NCBI GenBank assembly: GCA_905233625.1
Contig: CAJOFJ010000001.1
Span: 62,001-126,000, forward strand
Source: an uncultured Bacteroidales bacterium
GTDB lineage: Bacteria; Bacteroidota; Bacteroidia; Bacteroidales; WCHB1-69
Direction of reading: 5' to 3'
Length of the DNA stretch: 64,000 nucleotides
The position numbers and the translations under genes were made by a program. The notes beneath the pieces are model-generated. The model made no database searches and had not been told where the DNA came from. It was given only the letters and a program-made list of their open reading frames with translations. Every line of letters starts with the position of its first letter. The stretch's first letter is position 1. Below are positions 34,917 through 44,198 of the stretch, piece by piece.

Positions 34917-36458
34917 ATGCTCATCAAAACATATAGTTGCGCATTGATGGGAGTGGCTGCCATACCCGTCACCATCGAAGTAAATATCGAGACTGGCATC
35001 AGTTTCTTTTTAGTAGGACTTGCGGACAGCGCCATCAAAGAAAGTCAACAGCGAATTGACACTGCCTTGAAGAACAATGGCTACAAAATGCCCGGAAAGA
35101 AAATTGTGATCAACATGGCACCTGCGGATATACGCAAAGAAGGCAGTGCCTACGATCTCAACCTGGCCATAGCCATCCTCATCGCCTCCGAGCAAATCAA
35201 TGGAAGCGATACCGTAGGTGACTATTATATTATGGGAGAGCTTTCCCTGGATGGGCGCCTGCAACCCATACGAGGAGTGCTACCCATTGCCATCGAAGCA
35301 CGCAAACGGGGCAAAAAAGGCATCATTCTTCCGGCCCAAAACGCCAGGGAAGCAGCAATTGTCAGCGATATTGAAGTATTAGGGGCGGAGAACATCCGGC
35401 AAGTTATAGACTTTTTCGACAAGGGCACTCCCCTCCCCCGCACCATCGTCAACACCCGCGAGGAATTCCAGCGCAGCCTCTGCAATTACGAATTTGACTT
35501 CACCGATGTAAAAGGGCAGCAGAACATCAAACGCGCCATGGAAATCGCCGCGAGTGGCGGACATAATCTGATATTGATAGGTCCACCCGGTTCTGGCAAA
35601 TCAATGTTAGCGAAACGACTGCCCTCTATTCTTCCCCCATTGACTCTTCCCGAGGCTCTCGACACCACGAAGATTCATTCCGTTGCCGGAAAAATGAGCC
35701 GATATTCGTCTCTTATTGCGGTACGACCTTTCCGCGCGCCACATCACACCATCAGTGATGTGGCGTTAGTCGGAGGGGGAACCAACCCGCAGCCTGGTGA
35801 GATCTCTCTTGCTCACAACGGCGTACTCTTTTTAGACGAGTTAACCGAATACAAGCGACAAACCTTGGAAGTTATGCGCCAACCTTTGGAGGATCGCTAT
35901 GTCACCATCTCACGTTCCAAGTACAATGTCACCTTTCCGGCATCATTCATGTTTGTGGCCGCCATGAACCCCTGTCCCTGCGGTAACTACAACCACCCCA
36001 AGCTTCCCTGCACCTGCGGGCAAGGCGTGGTGCAAAAATACTTGAGCAAGATATCCGGTCCGCTCATGGATCGCATCGACCTGCATGTGGAAGTGCTCCC
36101 TTTATCCACCGAAGAACTGACATCTGCCCCGCCGGGCGAACCATCAGCCGTAATCCGTGAACGCGTAGTCCAGGCACGTAAAATTCAGCAGTTACGATAC
36201 AGAGATTATCCAGACATCCACTGCAACGCGCAGATTAACACCAAACTGCTTCGTCAATATTGCGAGGTGGATCCCGAAGGAGTGGAATTGTTGAAAGATA
36301 CAATGGACAGGTTAGGACTGTCTGCCCGCGCCTACGACCGAATCCTAAAAGTGGCACGTACTATCGCCGACTTAGCCGGCTCGGAGTACATTGACAACGA
36401 GCACCTGTCAGAAGCCATCAATTTCAGGAGTTTGGATCGAGATAGTTGGGGGAAATGA
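34917..36458 (+). CDS. comM: YifB/ComM family magnesium chelatase-like AAA+ ATPase
   Basis: 513 residues. N-terminal Lon-C-like domain (residues 1-170), Walker A GPPGSGKSM, FRAPHHTISDVALVGGG and the zinc-like NPCPCG segment, followed by the C-terminal chelatase domain. ComM acts as a hexameric helicase that promotes branch migration in natural transformation; in other bacteria its role is less clear. Preceded by its own promoter. Confidence 0.93.
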   Translation: MLIKTYSCALMGVAAIPVTIEVNIETGISFFLVGLADSAIKESQQRIDTALKNNGYKMPGKKIVINMAPADIRKEGSAYDLNLAIAILIASEQINGSDTVGDYYIMGELSLDGRLQPIRGVLPIAIEARKRGKKGIILPAQNAREAAIVSDIEVLGAENIRQVIDFFDKGTPLPRTIVNTREEFQRSLCNYEFDFTDVKGQQNIKRAMEIAASGGHNLILIGPPGSGKSMLAKRLPSILPPLTLPEALDTTKIHSVAGKMSRYSSLIAVRPFRAPHHTISDVALVGGGTNPQPGEISLAHNGVLFLDELTEYKRQTLEVMRQPLEDRYVTISRSKYNVTFPASFMFVAAMNPCPCGNYNHPKLPCTCGQGVVQKYLSKISGPLMDRIDLHVEVLPLSTEELTSAPPGEPSAVIRERVVQARKIQQLRYRDYPDIHCNAQINTKLLRQYCEVDPEGVELLKDTMDRLGLSARAYDRILKVARTIADLAGSEYIDNEHLSEAINFRSLDRDSWGK

Positions 36459-36542
36459 GGTTATAGGGGATAGTGTTTAGTGTTTAGTGTTTAGTGTTTA
36501 ATGTTTAGTGTTTAATGTTTAGTGTTTATAGGTTAGAGGTTG
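36459..36542. repeat. Heptamer array I, 12 units, after the comM stop
   Basis: GGTTATA, GGGGATA, then GTGTTTA four times alternating later with ATGTTTA. It begins at the base after the TGA stop of comM. Confidence 0.88.
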
Positions 36543-36556
36543 AGTATCTTGAGTGG

Positions 36557-39500
36557 CTAGTTAGCTGATTTACTAATTTTTGCTGTACCTATCAATTGAT
36601 GCTGGTGGTAGAGTTGGATCAGGTACATACCCTGAGCATAGCCGCTTAAATCCAAAACAGGGTTGTCAAAATCCAAATATTTATCTATCAATAATTTACC
36701 AAACATGTCAAATAATTTTGCCTCCAATGTAATCTCCTTCAATTCCTGAGGAAGTTTCAGATGGACAAGTCCACGACTCGGATTCGGGTAAACCACCACC
36801 TGATTCCACAGATTATAATTTTCCACTGCATCTGTAATTTCAAAATGCAAAACCACGATCGAATCGCAGCCCACTTCATTGGTCAATACCACTGTGGGAC
36901 CTTCGATACTTTCGCTATACGTATGGCCATCCAACCATGTATAAGGTGTTGGCGAGAATATGGAATCAATAGCGGAAGAAGAGTAATTGACAGTAAGATG
37001 AAGTGTAACTACCGAATCGCAGCCTACAGCATTGGTATAAACCATTGTAGCCTCATCCGTACTTTCCGTATAGGTAACCCCATCAATCCAAGTATATGTA
37101 TCACAAGCCTCCTCGTACATGTCAGAGCCAGAAGAATGTTGAATTGTAAGATGCAAGGTCACAGTAGCATTATCACAGCCTATCACATCTGTAAAAGTGA
37201 TGACCGGTCCATCAATACTTTCAGTATAGGTAATACCATCCAGCCAAGTATAGGAATCGCATGCCACGACCGAGTCAACATACGAAGTAGCCTGAAGAAT
37301 GATCAAATGCAGATTCACCACCGAATCACATCCAACGGCGTTCGTATAGGTCATTGTAGGCAAATTTGTACTCGCTTCATACGTGTGTCCATCAATCCAT
37401 GTGTACGGAGAACAAGACACCACAGAATCAACTACAAAGGATGAATTCAGGATTGTCAAATGCAGGTTCACTACTGAATCGCAGCCCTCAACATTAGTAT
37501 AAGTTACGATTGGCAACTGGGTGCTTTCTGTATAGATCTGACCATCAATCCATTCATAGCTATCGCATTCCACCACAGAATCAATCGTGATTGGGGAGGA
37601 ATGTCCCAAGGTCAGATGAAGCGTCACCACGGAGTCGCAACCAGCATGATTGGTCAAAGTGAAGACAGCCGTATCAGTACTTTCCGTGTAGGTATGTCCA
37701 TCTATCCAAACATAGGAATCGCAAGCGAAGACCGAATCCACTGCAGTACAGGAATGGTTAACTGTAAGATTCAATGTCACCACAGAGTCACAGCCCACCG
37801 CATTGGTCAGCACCTTCACAGGTCCACTTATACTCTCGAAATAAGTCTCACCATCAATCCACTGCAAGCTGTCACACACTTCAAGCACTTCAGTATAATA
37901 TGTTGACTGATTGACAATTAAATGAAGAGTATCCACCTGCCAGCATTCATCTTCATTATAATACTCATACAGATAATCACCACTTTCATAATATGTTGTG
38001 TCATTTTTCCAGACAAAGCTGTCGCATGCCGTAACGTAATCTGCCAGATTAACCACATGACATGGAGCGCGGAAATTCACCATTTTTGTAGCGCCCTGAG
38101 CACATTGGTCATTCCATACCGCTTTTACCTCATACAAATAATGGGCATACACGGGAGGATAATCCGCATAGGATGTGCCAGAAATGGGCACTACCAGAGA
38201 ATCGCCGTCCCGATACAACTCATACCGAACAAACGGATTATCAATAACGGCTTTCATAACAAAATTACGATTATAGGGGTACCAGGAAACATTTCCGGCA
38301 TAATAGAAGGCATAAATATTCCCTTTGTACCACACACACTCAGTTTCCCCTGTTGATATTGTAGAGGTATGAGCTGGTGCAGAAATATACAAACCATACC
38401 ACAACTCCCGGCTAGCATCGATGACAATCGCTGAATCCAGAGCTATGGTATTCCATTCTCCCATCGTTAACGACGACAAATTGACTGCTTGATCATGGAT
38501 AAGCGTACCTGGATCGAGGGCATGATTTTGGGTACCAACGCTTCCGCCGACATAAATGCGCAAACGATACTCACTCACCTGAGATTCCGGTATAAATGAA
38601 AGATGTGTCAGCCGATGATGATGCAAAGGCAGCAAATCCGGTAACGACAAACGATGTACCGGTTCAATGATATAAGGATCGTTAGAACCCATTAGAGTTT
38701 CAGGGATTGAATCCCACGAAGCGTTCACCACATCAGGAATAGGAGAATCCCACGTCAACATCACCTGATTGGTATCCGTGTCAATATCCCCTTGCACGCC
38801 ATTGAAATTAAGTGGAGCATGGCATTCAGGCAGATAAGCTACTCCGACGAGATTGACAGAATCTGTACACACTCCCGCATTCAAAACGACCTTGTTCAAC
38901 TCATAATGAGCGTGTGTCATAGCAGGATTATATTTCACATATACTATCCCTCCCGGAGAAGGCAAATTCAATTGAGATGAAAAATTCACCGCATCCGTAG
39001 AAACGCTAAATTCTCCCGTCACTGACACATGGATAGGATCTTCTATATTGACAGTATAGACTGTGAACTGCTGAATTTCAGCACTATCACCTTCTTCCAT
39101 AAAAAAGGACATATCTTTGTTTATCACCGTCATCAAAGGAGGATCGACTTCCACTCCGACGATGGCAGTCTGTATGGAATTATATTCCATCATGGCAGGA
39201 TTCAGGTTCGACAAGAGGAAATATCCATCCGCGTTACCTCCCCAGCCCCAGTTAAAATGGAAATAGCCCTGATCATCATACCCGTCGCACACAAAAGCAT
39301 GAACTGATGCGCTCCCGACACCCGAATAAAACACAGGTCTCATGTAGTTTAATTCCTCTCGCATCATATTGAGCCAATCTGATTCCACATAAACGCTACG
39401 ATAGACATGGCGGGCCGTTGAAAAAGAGAAATAGGTACTCAGCGCGTCATCCGTTGAGGCGATAAAAGCGGAACTGTTTCCCACTCCGTACATCATATCC

Positions 39501-40324
39501 ACACTCACCCCGCAATGATACAGCAAAGTCGCCACCGCATTCACCTCCTGAGCAGAGCTGGATGCGGTCAAGGAATCGGGCATATGGTCATAATCGTAAT
39601 AAGTATTGCTGAAATCCGCTGTCAGAGTGCCATAATCTCCATAGTCTCTTCCATACAAACTATTATTGGCTTCATAGCTATGAATTTCCTCTCCATGTTC
39701 GGGGTGGCTCCAATAACGGATAATTTGACCCATTGCCACTGCCACACAACCTGCCGATGCATGACCGGAAATGGAGCGAGGATCGGCAGGACACATAGCA
39801 TTATAATATGGTTCCTGAGCCCATTTACTGGTAATCAACGGCTCTACAACAACATTACGGGTATGAATTCCGCGCTGATATCTCAGGTTCTCCCACTGCA
39901 TTCTCACAGAAGATGTCGCTTCTATCTGCTGGCGATCAATTTCATCCATCTGCTCCTGATAGTCGCGCAACAGCACCACCATATTCGATGGCATCCGCTG
40001 TACATCAAACGATGAAGTGGCAGAATATGCCAAAATGGGGATAGAGCGATCATCCGCAGCCACCATCACAAAACCCTCGTTTCCCAAGTTGACGATATAG
40101 AAATAATCACGAGACAAACGGCTTTCTCTTGCCTCATGCGCAACGCTTTCTTTGTAGACAATACACGGCTCAGCCAAAGAGCGGGATGTTTTCGCCGATA
40201 TATTCCTGAAAAAATTCCGGGCTACCATCTTAACGGTCACCGTGTCCACCGGTTCCGCGTTCATACTTTGAATAGCCCCTGACAACATCAGACCCAACAG
40301 CAAATATTTAATTTTCAATTTCAT
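36557..40324 (-). CDS. Streptopain-like C10 cysteine peptidase with eight Cys-rich repeats and T9SS sorting domain
   Basis: 1255 residues from the ATG at 40324; the longer frame start at 40363 would lie upstream of the promoter box and is rejected. Signal peptide about 1-23, Spi-like inhibitor pro-domain about 30-130, C10 domain with catalytic Cys193 (SAGCVAVAMGQ) and His342 (SVHAFVCDGY), then FHFNWGWGG. A middle fibronectin-like region is followed by eight repeats of about 45-50 residues (coding roughly 36870-38030), each with a CDSYxW segment and a GCDSVVxLHL segment. The C-terminus is a type A sorting domain (VVVYPNPSRG, AQGMYLIQL). Predicted secreted, surface-attached protease. Confidence 0.92.
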   Translation of the reverse strand: MKLKIKYLLLGLMLSGAIQSMNAEPVDTVTVKMVARNFFRNISAKTSRSLAEPCIVYKESVAHEARESRLSRDYFYIVNLGNEGFVMVAADDRSIPILAYSATSSFDVQRMPSNMVVLLRDYQEQMDEIDRQQIEATSSVRMQWENLRYQRGIHTRNVVVEPLITSKWAQEPYYNAMCPADPRSISGHASAGCVAVAMGQIIRYWSHPEHGEEIHSYEANNSLYGRDYGDYGTLTADFSNTYYDYDHMPDSLTASSSAQEVNAVATLLYHCGVSVDMMYGVGNSSAFIASTDDALSTYFSFSTARHVYRSVYVESDWLNMMREELNYMRPVFYSGVGSASVHAFVCDGYDDQGYFHFNWGWGGNADGYFLLSNLNPAMMEYNSIQTAIVGVEVDPPLMTVINKDMSFFMEEGDSAEIQQFTVYTVNIEDPIHVSVTGEFSVSTDAVNFSSQLNLPSPGGIVYVKYNPAMTHAHYELNKVVLNAGVCTDSVNLVGVAYLPECHAPLNFNGVQGDIDTDTNQVMLTWDSPIPDVVNASWDSIPETLMGSNDPYIIEPVHRLSLPDLLPLHHHRLTHLSFIPESQVSEYRLRIYVGGSVGTQNHALDPGTLIHDQAVNLSSLTMGEWNTIALDSAIVIDASRELWYGLYISAPAHTSTISTGETECVWYKGNIYAFYYAGNVSWYPYNRNFVMKAVIDNPFVRYELYRDGDSLVVPISGTSYADYPPVYAHYLYEVKAVWNDQCAQGATKMVNFRAPCHVVNLADYVTACDSFVWKNDTTYYESGDYLYEYYNEDECWQVDTLHLIVNQSTYYTEVLEVCDSLQWIDGETYFESISGPVKVLTNAVGCDSVVTLNLTVNHSCTAVDSVFACDSYVWIDGHTYTESTDTAVFTLTNHAGCDSVVTLHLTLGHSSPITIDSVVECDSYEWIDGQIYTESTQLPIVTYTNVEGCDSVVNLHLTILNSSFVVDSVVSCSPYTWIDGHTYEASTNLPTMTYTNAVGCDSVVNLHLIILQATSYVDSVVACDSYTWLDGITYTESIDGPVITFTDVIGCDNATVTLHLTIQHSSGSDMYEEACDTYTWIDGVTYTESTDEATMVYTNAVGCDSVVTLHLTVNYSSSAIDSIFSPTPYTWLDGHTYSESIEGPTVVLTNEVGCDSIVVLHFEITDAVENYNLWNQVVVYPNPSRGLVHLKLPQELKEITLEAKLFDMFGKLLIDKYLDFDNPVLDLSGYAQGMYLIQLYHQHQLIGTAKISKSAN

Positions 40325-40349
40325 ACTTATATCTAATAAATTTATCTTG

Positions 40350-40357
40350 CAAAGATA
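40350..40357 (-). promoter_or_regulatory. -7 promoter box of the C10 protease gene
   Basis: TATCTTTG followed by CA on the minus strand, 25 bases before the ATG at 40324. It lies inside the frame of the longer alternative start. Confidence 0.65.
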
Positions 40358-40362
40358 CAACA

Positions 40363-40378
40363 TATTTTTGTATTTTTG
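40363..40378 (+). promoter_or_regulatory. Two adjacent -7 boxes, divergent from the C10 promoter
   Basis: TATTTTTG at 40363-40370 and again at 40371-40378. The leader to the FKBP gene would be about 160 bases. Confidence 0.5.
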
Positions 40379-40542
40379 CGTTTCATAAATTCATGAACTA
40401 TGAACACATCAAAAATCGACTCTGCAGAAAAAACTCATACAGGAATTTCGTTTTAAACCTTTTATTAACAAGAAGATTCTTTATCAAATAGCCATAATGA
40501 CCAGATAACAGATATTAACAGAAATCAAAAAAACAATAAACA

Positions 40543-41214
40543 ATGAAAAAGACCTTAATCGTATGCCTGATGGCAACATTTATCGGAATCAGTAGTAACA
40601 TTAAAGCACAAGAGACTATGACACAAGAAGAAAAAATCAGCTATGCTTTGGGAGCCAATATTGGAGAGAGTTTCAAACAACAGGGTATAGAAGTCCAGAT
40701 GGACAAATTCTTCCAGGGTTTCCAGGAAGGAATCGCTGGCAAGAACATGTTCACCCAAGCCGAGATGGAACAAATTTTCAATGAATTTCAGCAAATAATG
40801 CAGCAGAAACAGAACAACATGGTGAATGAGGAAAAAGCCAAAGGCGCCGCCTTTTTAGCAGAGAACAAGAAGAAAGAAGGCGTTGTTGAAACCGCTTCCG
40901 GTCTGCAATACAAAGTGGTGAAGATGGGAACTGGCGCCAAACCGACCGCCACCGACAAAGTGAAAGTACACTACCACGGCACCTTGATTGATGGCACCGT
41001 TTTCGACTCCTCTGTGGAGCGCGGCGAACCCATCACCTTCGGTCTGAACCAAGTGATCGCGGGCTGGACAGAAGGCGTACAGCTGATGCCCGTAGGTTCC
41101 AAGTTCATCTTCTACATTCCCTCCAACTTGGCCTATGGTGATCGCGCAGCTGGCAGCATCAAACCTGGCTCAACCTTAATTTTCGAAGTGGAATTACTGG
41201 ATATTGAAAAATAA
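40543..41214 (+). CDS. FKBP-type peptidyl-prolyl cis-trans isomerase, exported
   Basis: 223 residues. Signal peptide about 1-22 (ends NIKAQET), an N-terminal helical dimerisation domain as in FkpA/Mip (residues ~25-110), then an FKBP domain from GLQYKVVKMGTG with VHYHGTLIDGTVFDSS, the VIAGWTEGVQLMPVGSK loop and IPSNLAYGDRAAGSI. It assists folding in the periplasm. Twelve bases separate it from rnr, which follows in the same frame. Confidence 0.93.
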   Translation: MKKTLIVCLMATFIGISSNIKAQETMTQEEKISYALGANIGESFKQQGIEVQMDKFFQGFQEGIAGKNMFTQAEMEQIFNEFQQIMQQKQNNMVNEEKAKGAAFLAENKKKEGVVETASGLQYKVVKMGTGAKPTATDKVKVHYHGTLIDGTVFDSSVERGEPITFGLNQVIAGWTEGVQLMPVGSKFIFYIPSNLAYGDRAAGSIKPGSTLIFEVELLDIEK

Positions 41215-41226
41215 AACCATCGAAGA

Positions 41227-43386
41227 TTGAAATCCGACAATTTAGGCAATAAAATCATCGAAGTGCTCTCGCGTGGCAATACGGGGGCCAAATACAACTA
41301 CAAGCAGATTTCAGCCAAGGCTGGTGTTTTTGACAAGCAAGGGCGCGAAAAAATCAAAGAAATCATAGAGGACTTTGTAGAGGCTCGCATTCTGCTGAAA
41401 GCCGGTCGCGGGCACTACAAAATCAATCCGAAATATCTCAGCAAAGAAACCACTGGCCGCAATTACGTCATCGGACGACTGGAAATGAAGGCCAGTGGTT
41501 CAGCATTTGTCACCATCGATAAACAAAACAATGCCAGTGGTACTACCGAAGACGAAGACATCTTTGTGGCCGACGGCAATTTGGGCAATGCTTTGCACAA
41601 CGACGTCGTCAAGGTAGTTGTATTCCCTTCCCGCAAAGGGAAAAGACCTGAAGGACAAGTAGTTGAAATTATTGAACGTAGTCAAAAACAAATAGTTGGC
41701 AACTTACACATCAACAAAGGCATCGCCTACTTTGTAGCCGACAATCCCAACTTCCGCCGCGATGTGCTCATCCCCGGCCGAAGCCTAAAAGGGGCTCGCA
41801 ACGGCGACAAGGTGGTCATCCGCATTGTGGACTGGGAAGCCGGAACCCGCAGTCCTCTGGGTGAGGTTATCCATGTTTTGGGCAAGCCCGGTGATAACGA
41901 AGTGGAAATGCAGGCCATCCTCGCCGACAACGATTTTCCGCTGGGTTTCCCCGAAAATGTGGAACAGGAAGCCGCCAAAATTGACAGTCGCATCAGCGAG
42001 CAGGAAATCCTGCGCCGCCGTGACTTCCGCCAAGTCACCACCTTCACCATCGATCCCGCCGACGCCAAAGACTTCGACGATGCCATCTCCTACGAAAAAC
42101 TTGACAACGGACTGCATCGCGTGGGCATCCATATCGCGGACGTATCCTTCTATGTGAAGCCTGATTCTGACATTGACCGCGAAGCTTATTTGCGCGGCAC
42201 CTCTGTTTATCTGGTGGACCGGACTATCCCCATGTTGCCCGAAGTGCTGTCCAACAACCTCTGCTCGCTCCGTCCCCACGAGGACAAGCTGTGTTTCAGT
42301 GCCGTTTTCGACCTCGACGACAACGCCAAGGTGCATAAAGAATGGTTCGGACACACGGTCATCAACTCCGACCGCCGCTTCAATTATGACGAAGTGCAGG
42401 AGATTATTGAGCAGAAGCAAGGAGAAATGAGCGATATCATTTTGCAACTACACCTGCTGGCACAGATTCTGCGCAAAAAACGCTTCGACAACAACGCCAT
42501 CAATTTCGAGACTGAAGAGGTAAAATTTAAGCTGAACGAGAACAGCAAGCCCATCGGCGTGTATCTGAAAGTGCAGAAAGAGGCTAACTTCTTGATTGAA
42601 GAGATGATGTTGCTCGCCAACCGCCGTGTAGCGGAGAAGGTAGGCAAACGTACTGCCCGACAACTGCCACGCACCTTCGTTTTCCGCGTGCACGACGAAC
42701 CTCTGAACGACAAATTGGAGACCTTCAAGAATTTTGTCAAGAAATTAGGCTATGACCTAAAAACCAGCAGTCACAAGGCTTTCACCTGTTCCATGAACCA
42801 GATGTTCGAGCAGGTGAAAGGCAGCAACGAGTACAACATGCTCAGCAAGCTGTCGATACGCATCATGGCAAGGGCGGTCTATTCCACCGACAATATCGGG
42901 CATTACGGACTGGCCTTCCCCTACTACACCCACTTCACCTCACCCATCCGCCGCTACCCCGACCTGATGGTGCACCGCCTGCTTGACCAATACTTGGCAG
43001 GCAAGCCCTCGGTGAACAAGACACAGTACGAAGAATACTGCCAGCACTGTTCTCAGATGGAACAAAAAGCCAGTGATGCAGAGCGCAAGTCAGTGAAGTT
43101 CAAACAGGCTGAGTATTTGGCCGACAAGATCGGTCAGGTATTCGATGCCACCGTTTCAGGCATCTCCAAATGGGGAGTTTATGCCGAACTGGATGAGTCG
43201 AAGTGCGAGGGCATGATCCCCATGCGCACCTTCGACGACGACTTCTATTATATTGACGAAGACAACTACACCTTGGTGGGCTTGCACCACGGGCACGACA
43301 TCCGCTTCGGCGACAGCATCAAAGTACGGGTGGTAGAAGTGGACCTGCTGAGAAAACAAATGACGTTTGAGAGAGTTGAAAACTGA
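41227..43386 (+). CDS. rnr: Ribonuclease R
   Basis: 719 residues with a TTG start at 41227. The FKBP stop lies in the same frame 12 bases upstream, so no earlier start is possible, and the next Met is deep in the protein. Domains: winged helix (residues ~8-60), cold-shock domains (~75-225), RNB catalytic domain with DPADAKDFDDAIS (~275-288) and HFTSPIRRYPDLMVHR, and a C-terminal S1 domain. It degrades structured RNA 3' to 5'. The last codons and TGA stop lie within heptamer array J. Confidence 0.94.
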   Translation: MKSDNLGNKIIEVLSRGNTGAKYNYKQISAKAGVFDKQGREKIKEIIEDFVEARILLKAGRGHYKINPKYLSKETTGRNYVIGRLEMKASGSAFVTIDKQNNASGTTEDEDIFVADGNLGNALHNDVVKVVVFPSRKGKRPEGQVVEIIERSQKQIVGNLHINKGIAYFVADNPNFRRDVLIPGRSLKGARNGDKVVIRIVDWEAGTRSPLGEVIHVLGKPGDNEVEMQAILADNDFPLGFPENVEQEAAKIDSRISEQEILRRRDFRQVTTFTIDPADAKDFDDAISYEKLDNGLHRVGIHIADVSFYVKPDSDIDREAYLRGTSVYLVDRTIPMLPEVLSNNLCSLRPHEDKLCFSAVFDLDDNAKVHKEWFGHTVINSDRRFNYDEVQEIIEQKQGEMSDIILQLHLLAQILRKKRFDNNAINFETEEVKFKLNENSKPIGVYLKVQKEANFLIEEMMLLANRRVAEKVGKRTARQLPRTFVFRVHDEPLNDKLETFKNFVKKLGYDLKTSSHKAFTCSMNQMFEQVKGSNEYNMLSKLSIRIMARAVYSTDNIGHYGLAFPYYTHFTSPIRRYPDLMVHRLLDQYLAGKPSVNKTQYEEYCQHCSQMEQKASDAERKSVKFKQAEYLADKIGQVFDATVSGISKWGVYAELDESKCEGMIPMRTFDDDFYYIDEDNYTLVGLHHGHDIRFGDSIKVRVVEVDLLRKQMTFERVEN

Positions 43387-43562
43387 AAACTGAAAACTGA
43401 AAATTGAAAATTCAGAATTCAAAATCCAAAATCCTGAATTCAGAATCCATAAACTCTAAACACTAAACATTAAACATTAAACATTTGAACCTTGAACTTT
43501 GAATTTTGAATTTTGAATTCTAACCACTAACCACTAATCACTATTCACTATTCACTAAACAC
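43374..43562. repeat. Heptamer array J, 27 units, after rnr
   Basis: The longest array. Every unit is 7 bases without a phase break: AGTTGAA, AACTGAA three times, AATTCAG-type units, AAACATT-type units, TGAATTT-type units, then TAACCAC/TATTCAC units. It contains the rnr stop codon and ends 9 bases before dtd. Confidence 0.95.
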
Positions 43563-43571
43563 AAAAACCTA

Positions 43572-44012
43572 ATGAAAATCGTCCTACAACGTTGCAGCAG
43601 AGCCGAAGTGCGAATCGACGGAGAAACCGTGGGTCGCATCGGCTTGGGTTTTGTCGTGTTGGTAGGCATTACCCACAGCGACACCCGAGAAAATGCCGAC
43701 TTTCTGGCCAAAAAAGTGGCGGGAATGAGGGTTTTCGAGGATGCTGAAGGCAAGATGAACCTATCTTTGGCAGAAGTTGACGGACAGATTCTAAGTATTT
43801 CGCAGTTTACACTGTACGGCAACGCCCGCAAAGGCAATCGTCCCAGCTTCATCGAAGCGGCCCGCCCAGAGGTAGCAGAACCACTATATGACTATTTCAA
43901 TCAAGTGCTGCAAGAACAATACGGACTGCAGGTAGAAACCGGACGTTTCGGTGCCAACATGCAAGTGGATTTTGTGAATGACGGACCAGTGACGATTATA
44001 GTTGACAGTTGA
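43572..44012 (+). CDS. dtd: D-aminoacyl-tRNA deacylase
   Basis: 146 residues. [18 protein letters not shown], the catalytic [14 protein letters not shown] motif and the C-terminal [11 protein letters not shown] motif that forms the cross-subunit active site. It hydrolyses D-amino acids from mischarged tRNA. The last codons (VDS and TGA) coincide with the first units of array K. Confidence 0.95.
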   Translation: MKIVLQRCSRAEVRIDGETVGRIGLGFVVLVGITHSDTRENADFLAKKVAGMRVFEDAEGKMNLSLAEVDGQILSISQFTLYGNARKGNRPSFIEAARPEVAEPLYDYFNQVLQEQYGLQVETGRFGANMQVDFVNDGPVTIIVDS

Positions 44013-44055
44013 AAACTGAAAACTGAAAATTAAGAACTAAGAATTAATACACTAC
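44000..44055. repeat. Heptamer array K, 8 units, at the dtd stop
   Basis: AGTTGAC, AGTTGAA, AACTGAA twice, AATTAAG, AACTAAG, AATTAAT, then ACACTAC, which runs into the CCGGCC element. Confidence 0.85.
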
Positions 44056-44091
44056 CCCGGCCTTCGGCCACCCCTTCTTATAGAAGGGGAA
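44049..44091. repeat. CCGGCC dispersed element, copy 2
   Basis: Nearly identical to 17249-17292 over ~43 bases; differences are confined to the loop between CCCCTT and AAGGGG. Confidence 0.85.
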
Positions 44092-44094
44092 ATC

Positions 44095-44155
44095 AAACTC
44101 CCCTTAAGCACGAAGTGCAAAACTCCCCCGATGCGAAGCATCACTACCATTGAAT
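44095..44155. repeat. ACTCCCC plus microhairpin repeat, two copies
   Basis: ACTCCCC at about 44097 and 44125, followed by GCAC-GAA-GTGC and GATGC-GAA-GCATC hairpins. It is the reverse complement of the GGGGAGT family at 13379. Confidence 0.75.
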
Positions 44156-44198
44156 AAAGCGAGAATCCTCTGAAAAATAATCACTAAAAAATAAAAAA

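Noticed and set aside
36761-37444. 227-residue plus-strand frame opposite the repeats of the C10 protease
   Set aside because: It mirrors the repeat region on the coding strand (repeated HHRI/NPSI patterns are the antisense of the repeats).
40325-40363. 13-residue N-terminal extension of the C10 protease
   Set aside because: It would contain the -7 promoter box and precede a normal signal peptide.
43374-43562. CRISPR-like look of the short repeats
   Set aside because: Units are 7 bases with no spacers of constant length and no cas genes in the window; they are continuous tandem arrays.
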